Assembly (NCBI GenBank): GCA_016296775.1
Contig: JAEDIE010000002.1
Location: forward strand, 1-64,000
Length of the DNA stretch: 64,000 nt
From: Bacilli bacterium
GTDB taxonomy: Bacteria; Bacillota_I; Bacilli_A; RFN20; CAG-826
Direction: 5' to 3'
Part shown: one piece after another, positions 8,703-18,295 of the stretch
How the letters are laid out: each line of letters begins with the position of its first letter
Numbering within the stretch: position 1 is the stretch's first letter
Translations under genes and position numbers: made by a program
The notes under the pieces: model-generated
The model's input: only the letters and a program-made list of their open reading frames with translations
What the model was told of the DNA's origin: nothing
The model's database searches: none

Positions 8703-8747
8703 AAAAAAGAGGTGGGATTTCATATGTTTTTTGAAATTTTCACCTCT
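8703..8747 (-). terminator. Intrinsic terminator of the serS operon
   Basis: Minus-strand hairpin: AGAGGTG/CACCTCT outer stem (8741-8747 with 8708-8714), an inner ATTTCA/TGAAAT stem (8732-8737 with 8717-8722), then a U run (8703-8708 complement). It lies 9 bp after the serS stop and ends the leftward operon from dnaA or gyrB. Confidence 0.85.
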
Positions 8748-8755
8748 AAATTTAA

Positions 8756-10033
8756 TTATTTAATTGGTTTAAGAACTTTGATTCCACCCATGTATTTTTG
8801 TAATACTTCAGGAACAAGAACACTTCCATCTTCTTGTTGATATTGTTCTAATATAGCAGGGAATACACGGCTTGTAGCAAGTCCGCTACCATTTAATGTA
8901 TGCATAAAGTGCATTTTTCCATCTTTATCTTTATATCTCATCTTTCCTCTTCTAGCTTGATAGTCTCTAGCATTAGATACTGAGCTAACTTCTTTATAGA
9001 TTCCTAAAGATGGAAGATAAACTTCGATATCATATGTTCTAGCCATTGAATGAGAACAATCTCCAGCAGCTAATTTTGAAATTCTAAAGTGTAATCCTAA
9101 ACCTTCCATTAAAGTTCTTGCTTTATTTACTAATTCTTCAAAAGCGATATCAGATTCGTTATCTTTTGTATATTCAACCATTTCAACTTTGTTAAATTGA
9201 TAGCCTCTGATCATACCTCTTTCTTCACTTCTATATGCTCCAGCTTCTTTTCTATAACATGGAGAATATGCAAAGAATTTCTTTGGTAATTGATCTTCGC
9301 TTAAAATTTCGTTTCTATAATAATTAACTAAAGCTGTTTCGGCTGTTGGAAGTAAGAATTTGAATGGTTCCATGTCTTTTAATACAAAGACATCTTCTTC
9401 AAATTTAGGAAATTGACCAGCTGTAAATCCGGACTCGTAATTTAATAAATGAGGAACTAACATCATTTCAAATCCATCATTAATGTGAGTTTCAATAAAA
9501 TAGTTTAATAAAGCCCATTCAAGTCTAGCTCCTAAGTTTGTATAGAACCACTCACCATGACCACCAACTTTTGCACCTCTTTCGTAATCTATTAAACCAA
9601 TGCTTTCAGCTAAATCCACGTGGGATTTAATAGGGAATTTGAAATCTGGCTTTTCCAAATTGTAATAAATTGGTACGTTGTTTTCTTTTCCACCAGGAAG
9701 TAAATCAGGATCTGGAAGATTTGGTAAAGCATTAACAATTGAGTTAATTTGATCAGTTAAAGTTTTTAATTTTTCTTCAGCAATTTTGTTTTCATTTGCT
9801 AATTCTTTAACTGAAGCAAAAATACTAGCAACATCTCCACCTTCTTTTTTTACCATTGGGACTGATTTTGAAAGTTTATTTTGTTTAGCTTGATTTTCTT
9901 CTACTTTTCTTTGAAGATTTCTTTTTTCATTAACTAAAGAACATAAACCATCAATGTCAGCTTCATATAATTTCTTTTTTAGAGCTTCTTTAACGTACTC
10001 TTTATTTTCTAAAATATAATTAATATCAATCAT
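8756..10033 (-). CDS. serS: Seryl-tRNA synthetase
   Basis: Charges tRNA-Ser. It has 425 residues, the family length. An N-terminal antiparallel coiled-coil arm (about 30-100) binds the long variable arm of tRNA-Ser. The class II core follows: motif 2 around 263-295 (CYRKEAGAYRSEERG, then RGYQFNKVEM) and motif 3 near the C-terminus (LNGSGLATSR). Its start overlaps the end of the upstream glycosyltransferase gene by 8 bp, so the two are translationally coupled; a terminator follows. It is the last gene of the gyrase-containing leftward cluster. Confidence 0.96.
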   Translation of the reverse strand: MIDINYILENKEYVKEALKKKLYEADIDGLCSLVNEKRNLQRKVEENQAKQNKLSKSVPMVKKEGGDVASIFASVKELANENKIAEEKLKTLTDQINSIVNALPNLPDPDLLPGGKENNVPIYYNLEKPDFKFPIKSHVDLAESIGLIDYERGAKVGGHGEWFYTNLGARLEWALLNYFIETHINDGFEMMLVPHLLNYESGFTAGQFPKFEEDVFVLKDMEPFKFLLPTAETALVNYYRNEILSEDQLPKKFFAYSPCYRKEAGAYRSEERGMIRGYQFNKVEMVEYTKDNESDIAFEELVNKARTLMEGLGLHFRISKLAAGDCSHSMARTYDIEVYLPSLGIYKEVSSVSNARDYQARRGKMRYKDKDGKMHFMHTLNGSGLATSRVFPAILEQYQQEDGSVLVPEVLQKYMGGIKVLKPIK

Positions 10034-11045
10034 TTTTCTTCACCTCTTCTATTGCATCATATATTTTAATTAATTCTCTTCCATATGTTAATATGGAAAA
10101 TTGATTTGCGTATTGTTTTGCCTCTTCTTTTAACGAAGGTAAATTATTATTTAGATAATCTTTTATACCTTGAATCAAACTTGTTATATCTTGATAAACG
10201 TATCCATTTACTTTATCGATAACAATATCTTCAAAAACACTTCCATTTAGAGCAAATATTTGAGTATTACTAACCATCGATTCCATAATTTCGATTGTGT
10301 TTGAATAATAAGAATTAACACTAATAAACATGTCTGAATTATACAAAAGAGAATTATATACATCTTCTTCAAAAATTGGTAAATAATATATGTTTTTCCA
10401 ATTCTTTTTAAGTTTTTTGAATGTCTTTTTATATAATTTCTTATTATAAACTTTAGCAAGAACGATAAACTTAATGTTAGGGAAATTTCTAGAAATAGCC
10501 ATCAATCTTTCAATAGCGTTTGTATCATCTTCCCTTATTAAAGAAGTACATAATAACGAATCTTTATTAAATCCCATCAATCTATAAAATATATCTTTAA
10601 TAGAACTATTTTCTAAGTTAAATTTTGAAAATTTAACTCCAGGATTTAATACAAAAATTCGATTTTTTACTCCTTCTTTAATTAAAAATTCTTTAGCTTT
10701 ATTGCTTGGACAAATAACATAATCGTACATGTTCACAATATCTAAAGCAGGTTTAGAAATTTGATATACACCTTCCTTAATCTTATAAAACAAGGCACTA
10801 GCAATTTCTCCTTCATTAAACAAAACAGAAATAACATTGCTAACGTCCTTTTTCTTTTCAATTAATTCTAATAAAGTTTGATCGTTAATCGTAAAATATT
10901 GAGCAATATTATAAAAACTAGTGCTGTTTTGGATAGTGTAGACCATATTTTGCATCTCTAATAAACCTTTATAGTTTTTTCTAAGTCTAGATGATTCAAA
11001 ATTATCGTCTTTTGTATTGTAATCTGTATAAATATAAACCTTCAT
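10026..11045 (-). CDS. GT4-like glycosyltransferase (GT-B fold)
   Basis: 339 residues. The pattern fits a retaining GT-B enzyme: an N-terminal Rossmann half, a linker strand typical of GT4 (ICPSNKAKEFL, then RIFVLNPGVKFSKF near 135-160), and a C-terminal half with YLPIFEEDVYNSLLYNSDMF and IEIMESMVSNTQIFAL in place of the EGFG...EAMA motif. The first glutamate of the E-x7-E motif is not obvious, so the donor site is partly degenerate. Candidate acceptors are membrane glycolipids, as for the CpoA-like diglycosyl-diacylglycerol synthases of Lactobacillales and Mollicutes, but this is not proven. It is packed between gyrA (1-bp gap) and serS (8-bp overlap), an unusual position. Confidence 0.65.
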   Translation of the reverse strand: MKVYIYTDYNTKDDNFESSRLRKNYKGLLEMQNMVYTIQNSTSFYNIAQYFTINDQTLLELIEKKKDVSNVISVLFNEGEIASALFYKIKEGVYQISKPALDIVNMYDYVICPSNKAKEFLIKEGVKNRIFVLNPGVKFSKFNLENSSIKDIFYRLMGFNKDSLLCTSLIREDDTNAIERLMAISRNFPNIKFIVLAKVYNKKLYKKTFKKLKKNWKNIYYLPIFEEDVYNSLLYNSDMFISVNSYYSNTIEIMESMVSNTQIFALNGSVFEDIVIDKVNGYVYQDITSLIQGIKDYLNNNLPSLKEEAKQYANQFSILTYGRELIKIYDAIEEVKKND

Positions 11046-11046
11046 T

Positions 11047-13584
11047 TTATTCAGCTTTTTCTGTTGTTTCTTCTTCAGTTTCTTCTTTTTCTACTTTTTC
11101 TAAGCAAGTTAATGATGTGACAATATCTTTTTCTCTTAAATCGATCATTTTAACGCCGATTGAGTTACGTCCACATTCTCTAACTTGTTCAAGATTACTT
11201 CTAACTACTGTTCCATTTAATGTAATAACTAAATAATCTTCATCACCTTTAACAACTTTCATTGCAACAAGATTACCTGTTTTTTCGTTTATTTTAATAG
11301 TTTTTACACCACTACTTCCTCTATGAGTAATTCTGTAATCTTCAATTGAGGATAATTTCCCTAATCCTTTTTCGCTTAAAACAAGAACCTTATCTCCGTG
11401 AGTACTAATATCAACACCAATTACTTCACTTCCTTTAAGATTAATACTTCTAACACCGCTTGCACTTCTTCCCATAGCTCTAATTTCATCTTCTTTAAAC
11501 ATACATAATTGTCCAGCTTTAGAAGCTACAAGAATATAACTTGTACCATCAGTAATTTCTACATCAAATAAAGCGTCATCTTCTTTAAAATTAAGAGCAC
11601 GTTTTCCGTTACAATTAATTCTAATAAATTCTTCAAGTGCAGTACGTTTACAAATACCTTGTTTTGTGATGAATAAAAGATATTTTCCTTTATAATCATC
11701 AACTGGAAGGACAGAAACAATATTTTCACCTTTTTCTAATTTTAATAAATTAGCTACAGGAATACCTTTTGCTTGTCTATTTCCTTCGATAATTTCGTAA
11801 CCTCTTCTTCTATAAATTTTTCCACTATTAGAGAAGAACAAAATATCTGTGTGTGTTGAAGCGTTTACTAATTTAGTAACAACGTCTCCAGCGTAAATTG
11901 TCATACCTTTTACACCGATTCCACCTCTATTTTGAGTTTTAAATTCTTTACTAGAAATACGTTTAATATATCCGTTACTTGTTAAAGTAATAACAATATT
12001 ATCTCTAGGAATTAAATCTTCATCATCTACATTGGCAATAATTGATGAAATTTCGCTTCTTCTAGGATTATTGAATTTATTTTTGATTACACTTAATTCT
12101 TCAATAACTAAATCACAAATATGAGATTCGTCTTCAAGAAGATAATTGTATCCTTTAACATTTTCTTCTAATTGATGTTTTTCATCTGTAATCTTAGTAT
12201 TTTCTAATCCAGTAAGTCTTCCTAAAGTCATAGCAACAACAGCTTTAGCTTGTTCTTCATTAAAGTTAAATCTTTCCATTAATTTATCTTTAAATTCGTC
12301 GGTAGATTTGCTATTTTTAGCCATTTCAGTTACTTCATTAACGTTATCAGAAACAATTAATAAAGCATTTAATATGTTAATTCTTGCTTCATCTTTAGCT
12401 TTTAAAAATACTGTTCTTCTTTTTACAACTTCAACTTGGAAATCTAAGTAATTACCAATTAATTCTTTCAAAGTTAAGATCTTTGGCGCTCCATCAACAA
12501 TGCAAAGATTGATAATACCAAAACTAATTTCTAATTGAGTTTCTTTATATAATTTATTTAACACGACGCTTGGTTCAACGTCTCTTCTTAATTCGATAAC
12601 AATATGAACGTTTCCTTTAGAGAAATCTTTAATAGATGTAATTCCATCGATTTTCTTTTCTCTAGCATATTCACCAATTTTAGCAACTAAATCGCCTTTT
12701 CTAACTTGATAAGGAATTTCGGTAATAACAATACGAGATTTACCATTTGGTTCATCTTCAATGTGAGCTTTTGCTCTAACTTTAAAGGTTCCTCTACCAG
12801 TTTCGTAAGCTTGTTTAATGCCGCTTAAACCATAAATAATACCACCTGTTGGGAAATCAGGACCTTTAATATGTGTCATTAATTCTTCAACAGAAATATC
12901 TTTATTTTTGCTATATGCAATAATTGCATCAATTACTTCACCTAAATTGTGGCTTGGCATTTTTGTAGCCATACCAACAGCAATACCATCACTACCATTA
13001 ACTAAAAGATTTGGGAATCTACATGGTAAAACACTTGGTTCTTGTAAACTACCATCATAATTATCTACAAAATCAACTGTATTACATTCAATATCTCTAA
13101 CTAATTCTTTAGCTAATTTATTTAATCTTGATTCAGTGTATCTGTATGCAGCTGCATCATCACCATCTAAGTTACCAAAGTTACCATGACCATCAACAAG
13201 AGGGTATCTTAAAGAGAAATTTTGAGCCATTCTAACAAGTGTCTCATAAATTGCACTATCACCATGTGGGTGATAATTACCCATAACGTCACCAACAACT
13301 TTAGCACACTTTACATGTGGTTTTTCAGGCATATAACCTTTTTCATACATTGAATAAATAACTCTTCTATGAACAGGTTTAAATCCATCTCTTACATCAG
13401 GAATTGCACGTGAAACAATAACCGACATTGCATAGTCAAGAAACGATTGTTTAACTTCTTCGGTAATTTCGGCATCAGATATTTTTGGTTCTATTCCAGC
13501 CTCATAACTTGCATTTTCTTGTTTAATTGAATCTTCTTCAGAAATTTCAGATTCAATTAAATCTTTCTTTTCTTCGTTTTCCAT
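11047..13584 (-). CDS. gyrA: DNA gyrase subunit A
   Basis: Breakage-reunion subunit of gyrase; with GyrB it introduces negative supercoils. 845 residues. The catalytic tyrosine is Tyr149 in the YRYTE motif. The quinolone-resistance region reads HPHGDSAIYE at 105-114, so Ser110 and Glu114 occupy the two main resistance positions and look susceptible. The C-terminal beta-pinwheel starts near 515 and has a GyrA-box-like NRGGIGVKG, which marks gyrase rather than topoisomerase IV. The N-terminus carries about 25 extra acidic residues compared with B. subtilis GyrA, and the C-terminal tail is also acidic. GGAGGT precedes the start; it lies 13 bp after gyrB. Confidence 0.96.
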   Translation of the reverse strand: MENEEKKDLIESEISEEDSIKQENASYEAGIEPKISDAEITEEVKQSFLDYAMSVIVSRAIPDVRDGFKPVHRRVIYSMYEKGYMPEKPHVKCAKVVGDVMGNYHPHGDSAIYETLVRMAQNFSLRYPLVDGHGNFGNLDGDDAAAYRYTESRLNKLAKELVRDIECNTVDFVDNYDGSLQEPSVLPCRFPNLLVNGSDGIAVGMATKMPSHNLGEVIDAIIAYSKNKDISVEELMTHIKGPDFPTGGIIYGLSGIKQAYETGRGTFKVRAKAHIEDEPNGKSRIVITEIPYQVRKGDLVAKIGEYAREKKIDGITSIKDFSKGNVHIVIELRRDVEPSVVLNKLYKETQLEISFGIINLCIVDGAPKILTLKELIGNYLDFQVEVVKRRTVFLKAKDEARINILNALLIVSDNVNEVTEMAKNSKSTDEFKDKLMERFNFNEEQAKAVVAMTLGRLTGLENTKITDEKHQLEENVKGYNYLLEDESHICDLVIEELSVIKNKFNNPRRSEISSIIANVDDEDLIPRDNIVITLTSNGYIKRISSKEFKTQNRGGIGVKGMTIYAGDVVTKLVNASTHTDILFFSNSGKIYRRRGYEIIEGNRQAKGIPVANLLKLEKGENIVSVLPVDDYKGKYLLFITKQGICKRTALEEFIRINCNGKRALNFKEDDALFDVEITDGTSYILVASKAGQLCMFKEDEIRAMGRSASGVRSINLKGSEVIGVDISTHGDKVLVLSEKGLGKLSSIEDYRITHRGSSGVKTIKINEKTGNLVAMKVVKGDEDYLVITLNGTVVRSNLEQVRECGRNSIGVKMIDLREKDIVTSLTCLEKVEKEETEEETTEKAE

Positions 13585-13597
13585 TTAACTACCTCCA

Positions 13598-15664
13598 TTA
13601 AATATCTAAATTCTTAACAAATTTGGCATTTGCTTTAATAAATTCACTTCTTGGTTCAACTTCTTCACCCATTAAATCGTTGAATAACATGTCGGCAGTA
13701 GTTGCATCATCAATAGTGACACGTAACATACTTCTATTATTTGGATCCATTGTTGTTTCTTCAAGTTGTTCAGGATCCATTTCACCAAGACCTTTAAAAC
13801 GTGAATAAGGATATCCAGGTTTAAGTTCTAATGTTTTCTTTAATATTTCAAGTTGAGCATCAGAATATGCATAATACTTCTTACCTTTATATACAACTTG
13901 ATAAAGTGGAGGTTGAGCAATATAAACATATCCGTGTTCAATTAATGGTCTCATAAATCTATTAAAGAATGTTAAAAGTAAAATTCTAATATGTGAACCA
14001 TCGACATCAGCATCGGTCATAATAACAATCTTATGATATCTAGCTTTAGTAATATCAAAATCATCGTTAATTCCTGTACCAATTGCACTAATAATGTTTC
14101 CAATTTCAGCATTTTCAAATATTCTATGAGATTGAGCTTTTTGAACATTAAGTATCTTACCTCTTAAAGGTAAAATAGCTTGTGTTTTAGCATCTCTTCC
14201 TAATTTAGCACTTCCACCTGCAGAATTACCCTCAACAATAAATAATTCACATTCTTCAGGATTATTTGAAACACAATCAGATAATTTTCCAGGAAGAGTT
14301 GTAATTTCAAGACCAGATTTTCTTCTTGTATTTTCTCTTGCTGCAGCAGCGGCTAATCTTGAGTTGTAGGCTAATTTAATTTTGTTCATCATTTTGATGG
14401 CTTCTTCTCTATTTTCAAGAAGGAACTTTTCAAATCTTTCACCTACAATATTATTAACAATCTTTTTAACTTCAGGATTTCCTAACTTACCCTTAGTTTG
14501 TCCTTCATATTCAGGATTTGGGTGTTTAACAGAAATAATAGCTGTTAAACCTTCTAAAATATCACTAATTGTAATCTTTTCTTTATCATTATCTTTTAAA
14601 ATTTTAGCTTGTCTACAATAGTTATTTACAACTCTTGTTACTGCAAGGTTAAATCCATCAAGATGCATACCACCATTGTTGGTGGTAACGTTATTACAAT
14701 ATGTTTGAATAATGCTGTTGTAACCGTTTTTATATTGCATAGCTACTTCAACATATATTTTTTCGATCTTATCTTCTGTTTTGAATGTTTGTTCACCATT
14801 ACAATAGAAGATTGTTTCACTTAATCTATCTGTTTTGTTAATAAATTCAATAAATGATTTGATTCCACCTTCAAATTGGAAAGTAGTTTCAAACATAGGT
14901 GTTTCTCTTTTATCTTGGAAAACAATCTTAATTCCACCATTTAAGAAAGCCATTTGTCTTAAACGTTTTTCGATTGTATCTTTATCAAATACAGTTGTTT
15001 CTTTAAATATTGTTGGATCAGGTTTAAAAGTAACTGTTGTTCCTGAATCCTCACAATCTCCAATTCTTTCTAATTTGCCTATTGGTTTACCGCCGTTTTC
15101 AAAACGAATAAAGTATTCTCCACCACCTCTTTTAACTTTGACTTCAAGCCAAGATGATAAAGCGTTAACAACACTAGCACCAACACCATGTAAACCACCA
15201 CTAACTTTATATCCGCCTCCATCGCCAAATTTTCCTCCGGCATGAAGAATTGTATAACAAGTTTCAACACCACTGATTCCGGTTTTTGGATGAATATCTA
15301 CAGGAATTCCTCTACCGTTATCAGAAACAGTAATTGTATTATCTTCATTAATTGTGACAACAATTTTATCACAATGACCTGCTAAAGCTTCATCGATTGC
15401 GTTATCAACAATTTCCCAAACAAGATGATGTAAACCAGTTGATGAAGTCGAACCAATATACATCCCTGGTCTAACTCTAACAGCCTCTAAGCCTTCTAAA
15501 ACTTTTAGGTTCTCACTAGAATAATCACCATCAACTTTTTCAAAATCTCTTTCATCGGTGACATCAATAATTTCGTCACCAATATTCTTGTCGATTTCGT
15601 TTTCTTCAACAGTTTCTTCTGTTTCTTTTCCATCGGTAATTACAATTTCTTTTTCTTCTACCAT
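13598..15664 (-). CDS. gyrB: DNA gyrase subunit B
   Basis: ATPase subunit of gyrase, 688 residues. The GHKL ATP site includes EIVDNAIDE (Asn88) and DNGRGIP (near 115-121). The transducer domain follows, then the Toprim domain with EGNSAGGSAK and DADVDG, and the conserved C-terminal tail containing FKGLGEM. The family core starts at VLEGLEAVRVRPGMYIG (55-71), about 40 residues later than in B. subtilis; the extra N-terminus is strongly acidic. There is no in-frame downstream Met before the core and an AGGAGGA ribosome site supports the long start, so the extension looks real. It lies between recF and gyrA in the dnaA cluster. Confidence 0.96.
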   Translation of the reverse strand: MVEEKEIVITDGKETEETVEENEIDKNIGDEIIDVTDERDFEKVDGDYSSENLKVLEGLEAVRVRPGMYIGSTSSTGLHHLVWEIVDNAIDEALAGHCDKIVVTINEDNTITVSDNGRGIPVDIHPKTGISGVETCYTILHAGGKFGDGGGYKVSGGLHGVGASVVNALSSWLEVKVKRGGGEYFIRFENGGKPIGKLERIGDCEDSGTTVTFKPDPTIFKETTVFDKDTIEKRLRQMAFLNGGIKIVFQDKRETPMFETTFQFEGGIKSFIEFINKTDRLSETIFYCNGEQTFKTEDKIEKIYVEVAMQYKNGYNSIIQTYCNNVTTNNGGMHLDGFNLAVTRVVNNYCRQAKILKDNDKEKITISDILEGLTAIISVKHPNPEYEGQTKGKLGNPEVKKIVNNIVGERFEKFLLENREEAIKMMNKIKLAYNSRLAAAAARENTRRKSGLEITTLPGKLSDCVSNNPEECELFIVEGNSAGGSAKLGRDAKTQAILPLRGKILNVQKAQSHRIFENAEIGNIISAIGTGINDDFDITKARYHKIVIMTDADVDGSHIRILLLTFFNRFMRPLIEHGYVYIAQPPLYQVVYKGKKYYAYSDAQLEILKKTLELKPGYPYSRFKGLGEMDPEQLEETTMDPNNRSMLRVTIDDATTADMLFNDLMGEEVEPRSEFIKANAKFVKNLDI

Positions 15665-15676
15665 CTTGTCTTCCTC

Positions 15677-16723
15677 CTATTTAGTCAAATAACAATAATG
15701 ACAATTTTGTAAGTTATATTTTTTTGTAGATGTAATAAACACTTGTTCGACTTTAGATAAATAATTTAACAGTAAATCCTCGTTATTTTTATCCAATTCG
15801 CTTAAAATATCATCAAGAATTAATATAGGTTTATTATCTTCTTTAGATAGAGAATAAATAGCTAATTTTAATATTAAACAAGCTATTCTATTTTCACCTT
15901 GAGAACCAAATTTCCCTATCTCTTTCCCATTTATTTTTAATATAAAGTCATCTTTTTGTATTCCGTTTGTTGAATACCCAACTTTTAAATCGTTATCTAA
16001 GTTGTCTTCGTATATTTTTATAAATTTTCGAATATAATCACTACTCGAATTAAACGTTAAATACTCAATATTTACATCTATATCTTTTAAAAATATTTCT
16101 TTATAAGTAAGTCTCACACTTTCTTCGATTTTCTTTATAAACTCATTACGAATTTTATAAATTTCATATGAAACATTAGCTAATTTAAAAGTAATTACAT
16201 TTAATAAATTAAAATCTAACGATTCGCTTTTTAATAAACTATTTCTTTCTTTATTAAGATATTCGTAATCACTCATCAATTTTAAATAACGAGGTTCGTT
16301 TTTTAAAATAGTAGTATTTAAGAAGTCTCTTCTTCTTTTTGGAGCATCTTTCAATAAATCAACATCACCAGGAATAAAAGAAAGAATATTTATTACATTA
16401 GATAACTCACTAACTTTCTTTATACTTTTATCGTTAATGGTTATTTTTTTAACATTCTTGTCTAGAACGATGTCAATATTGTAATTTCTATTTTGTTTAA
16501 TAAAAAAGCCTTTTAAATAAAAACTAGAGGCATTTTTATTAATCAACAAACCGTCATTATTCGTTCTAAAACTTCTGGTTAAAGAAAAGTAATAAATAGC
16601 TTCAACAAGATTAGTTTTTCCAATAGCATTATCTCCATAAATAAAGTTAATACCTTTTTCAAAATTAAACTCGTTTAGTTCATAGTTTCTAAAATTTACC
16701 AACTTAATACTTTTAATTATCAT
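15677..16723 (-). CDS. recF: DNA replication and repair protein RecF
   Basis: SMC-like ATPase that with RecO and RecR loads RecA at gaps. 348 residues. Walker A is GDNAIGKT at 30-37, the signature region GSQGENRIACLIL is in the last quarter, and Walker B is ILILDDILSELD. The start ATG overlaps the stop of yaaA by 4 bp, so the two are translationally coupled; gyrB follows after 12 bp. Order and length are as in other Bacilli. Confidence 0.95.
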   Translation of the reverse strand: MIIKSIKLVNFRNYELNEFNFEKGINFIYGDNAIGKTNLVEAIYYFSLTRSFRTNNDGLLINKNASSFYLKGFFIKQNRNYNIDIVLDKNVKKITINDKSIKKVSELSNVINILSFIPGDVDLLKDAPKRRRDFLNTTILKNEPRYLKLMSDYEYLNKERNSLLKSESLDFNLLNVITFKLANVSYEIYKIRNEFIKKIEESVRLTYKEIFLKDIDVNIEYLTFNSSSDYIRKFIKIYEDNLDNDLKVGYSTNGIQKDDFILKINGKEIGKFGSQGENRIACLILKLAIYSLSKEDNKPILILDDILSELDKNNEDLLLNYLSKVEQVFITSTKKYNLQNCHYCYLTK

Positions 16724-16947
16724 TTTGTTATTTCAAAAAACAAAGATCCATTAATTGAAATTAAAAAACCCGGATAAAGTTTCTTTCCTCTTTGATTACA
16801 AATCTCTCCATTAACAAAACATTTATTTTCGTTAACAAAAATTTTAGCTAAAGAACCATTATCGATTAAACCAACAAATTTAATCAATTGTCCTAAAGTT
16901 ATGTACTCTGTAGTAATCTTAACTTTTTCCGGTGTATTTTCTTTCAT
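16720..16947 (-). CDS. yaaA: S4 domain RNA-binding protein YaaA
   Basis: 75 residues with an S4-like domain covering most of the chain (TLGQLIKFVGLIDNG, then FVNGEICNQRGKKLYPG). This is the small S4 protein found between dnaN and recF in most Bacillota; a role in ribosome assembly or RNA binding is assumed from the family. Its AAAGGG ribosome site, 5 nt before the start, is inside an 11-bp perfect hairpin. It overlaps recF by 4 bp. Confidence 0.9.
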   Translation of the reverse strand: MKENTPEKVKITTEYITLGQLIKFVGLIDNGSLAKIFVNENKCFVNGEICNQRGKKLYPGFLISINGSLFFEITK

Positions 16948-16952
16948 ATGAA

Positions 16953-16977
16953 CCCTTTAATATTATATATTAAAGGG
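16953..16977 (-). promoter_or_regulatory. Hairpin that sequesters the yaaA ribosome-binding site
   Basis: Perfect 11-bp inverted repeat (16953-16963 with 16967-16977, 3-nt loop). On the minus strand its 3' arm ends in AAAGGG, the only Shine-Dalgarno candidate for yaaA, and the start codon follows after 5 nt. There is no U run after it on the minus strand, so it is not a terminator in that direction. Confidence 0.65.
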
Positions 16978-17075
16978 CCAAATTTTTAAAGAATTTTTAT
17001 AAAATATTATTTTATAAATGATTTTTGATTTTTGTTTAAATTTTAGCCTTTAAATTAGGTTTAAATTTATTTTGA

Positions 17076-18209
17076 TTAATGAGTTTTTACAGGTGTTAAT
17101 AATTGAATAACTGTTGGATCATTTTTACCAACAATTACAAATGGTTTCATCTCGCCTTGGAAACAAAGGAGAACTTCTGAAGTTTTTAAAGCTTTGATTG
17201 CACTTAAAACTGGTTCACATTTAAAACTGATTTCTAATCTTTCACCTGTGTATTTAAATAAATTTAATAAAACTGAACTATTACCATTTTGATCAGAGTT
17301 ACATCTAAACACAACATTGCTTTGAGACATGTAACATCTAATTGTGGTACCTTTTTCACCACTACTTGCTGAGAAAACGTTTGCTGTTTCGATTGTTTTA
17401 ATTAAATCGTTAGCATCAGCTTCTAATGTATAAACAAAATTCTTAGGAATAATATTTTTAACATTTGGATATGTACCTGGTAATAAAACTGAAGAAATGA
17501 CAGTATCTTTTAATTCAGCTAAGATTCTCTTGTCATTTACATAAAGATTAATTGTTTCTTCATCTGTAATAGATTTAGCGATTTCTTGAATTGTTCTAAC
17601 AGGAACTGTTGTATTAAATACTTCACTTATTTCAGCTTCAATTTCTTTTTTAGCAAGTCTAGAACTATCTGTAGCTACAAAATTAACTGTAGAGCCGTTT
17701 CCTTCGATATTTACACCAGTTAATACAGGTTTTAAATTTTTAACACTTGCTGCAAAACAAACTTGTCCAACAACATTAACTACTTCGTTAGCAGGTAAAG
17801 TAATTTTTACTCCTTTAAAAGAAAAATCTAAATCAGCATATTCGTTAGCATCAATACAATGTAAATTAAAACTTGCTTGGTTATCAACTTCAATTCTAGC
17901 TTCATAATCGTCTAAAACATCAAAAGTAACTTCTTCCCCATCGAGTCTTTTAATGATATTACTTAAAATATCACTGTTAGCTAAAATTGCTCCTGGATTT
18001 ATATCTCTAATAATTTCTTTGTTATCTTTGAAGAATGGAATTGTTGTTGTAATAGAAATATCACCGTTAGATCCTATTAAAATTAAATTTTGAGTAGTTA
18101 ATTCTAGTTTAACATTAACAAAAATTGGATTTGTATGTTTGATAGGAATAATTTTACCAACTTGTAATAATGCTTTAAGAAATTCGTTTTTATTAATTTT
18201 AAATTTCAT
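17076..18209 (-). CDS. dnaN: DNA polymerase III sliding clamp (beta subunit)
   Basis: Processivity clamp, 377 residues, with three repeated clamp domains and the family C-terminus (RCNSDQNGNSSVLLNL region, then PFVIVGKNDPTVIQLLTPV). The dnaA gene lies 86 bp upstream and yaaA 128 bp downstream on the same strand. The ribosome site AAAGGAGA precedes the start. DnaA boxes lie in the dnaA-dnaN gap. Confidence 0.96.
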   Translation of the reverse strand: MKFKINKNEFLKALLQVGKIIPIKHTNPIFVNVKLELTTQNLILIGSNGDISITTTIPFFKDNKEIIRDINPGAILANSDILSNIIKRLDGEEVTFDVLDDYEARIEVDNQASFNLHCIDANEYADLDFSFKGVKITLPANEVVNVVGQVCFAASVKNLKPVLTGVNIEGNGSTVNFVATDSSRLAKKEIEAEISEVFNTTVPVRTIQEIAKSITDEETINLYVNDKRILAELKDTVISSVLLPGTYPNVKNIIPKNFVYTLEADANDLIKTIETANVFSASSGEKGTTIRCYMSQSNVVFRCNSDQNGNSSVLLNLFKYTGERLEISFKCEPVLSAIKALKTSEVLLCFQGEMKPFVIVGKNDPTVIQLLTPVKTH

Positions 18210-18237
18210 ATATTTATTTCTCCTTTATTTATATTTT

Positions 18238-18271
18238 TAATAATAATAAATGATGTGGATATTGTGGAAAT
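18238..18271. other. Second DnaA-box pair with trio-like repeats (part of a bipartite oriC)
   Basis: Two adjoining DnaA boxes on the plus strand, TGTGGATAT (18254-18262) and TGTGGAAAT (18263-18271), are next to TAATAATAATAAA-type triplets at 18238-18250. In B. subtilis the dnaA-dnaN gap holds the unwinding element with DnaA-trio repeats beside a DnaA-box pair, so this may be the unwinding side of the origin. The boxes are seen; the function is inferred. Confidence 0.6.
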
Positions 18272-18295
18272 TGTTGATTATTTTTAAAAACCATA

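Noticed and set aside
14835..15245. 136-residue open frame on the plus strand inside gyrB
   Set aside because: It is fully antisense to a strongly conserved gyrB coding region, has no ribosome site and has low-complexity Ser/Pro/Leu content typical of a shadow frame.
16953..16977. Terminator between dnaN and yaaA
   Set aside because: On the minus strand the hairpin is not followed by a U run but by the yaaA start, so it is treated as a translation-control hairpin.
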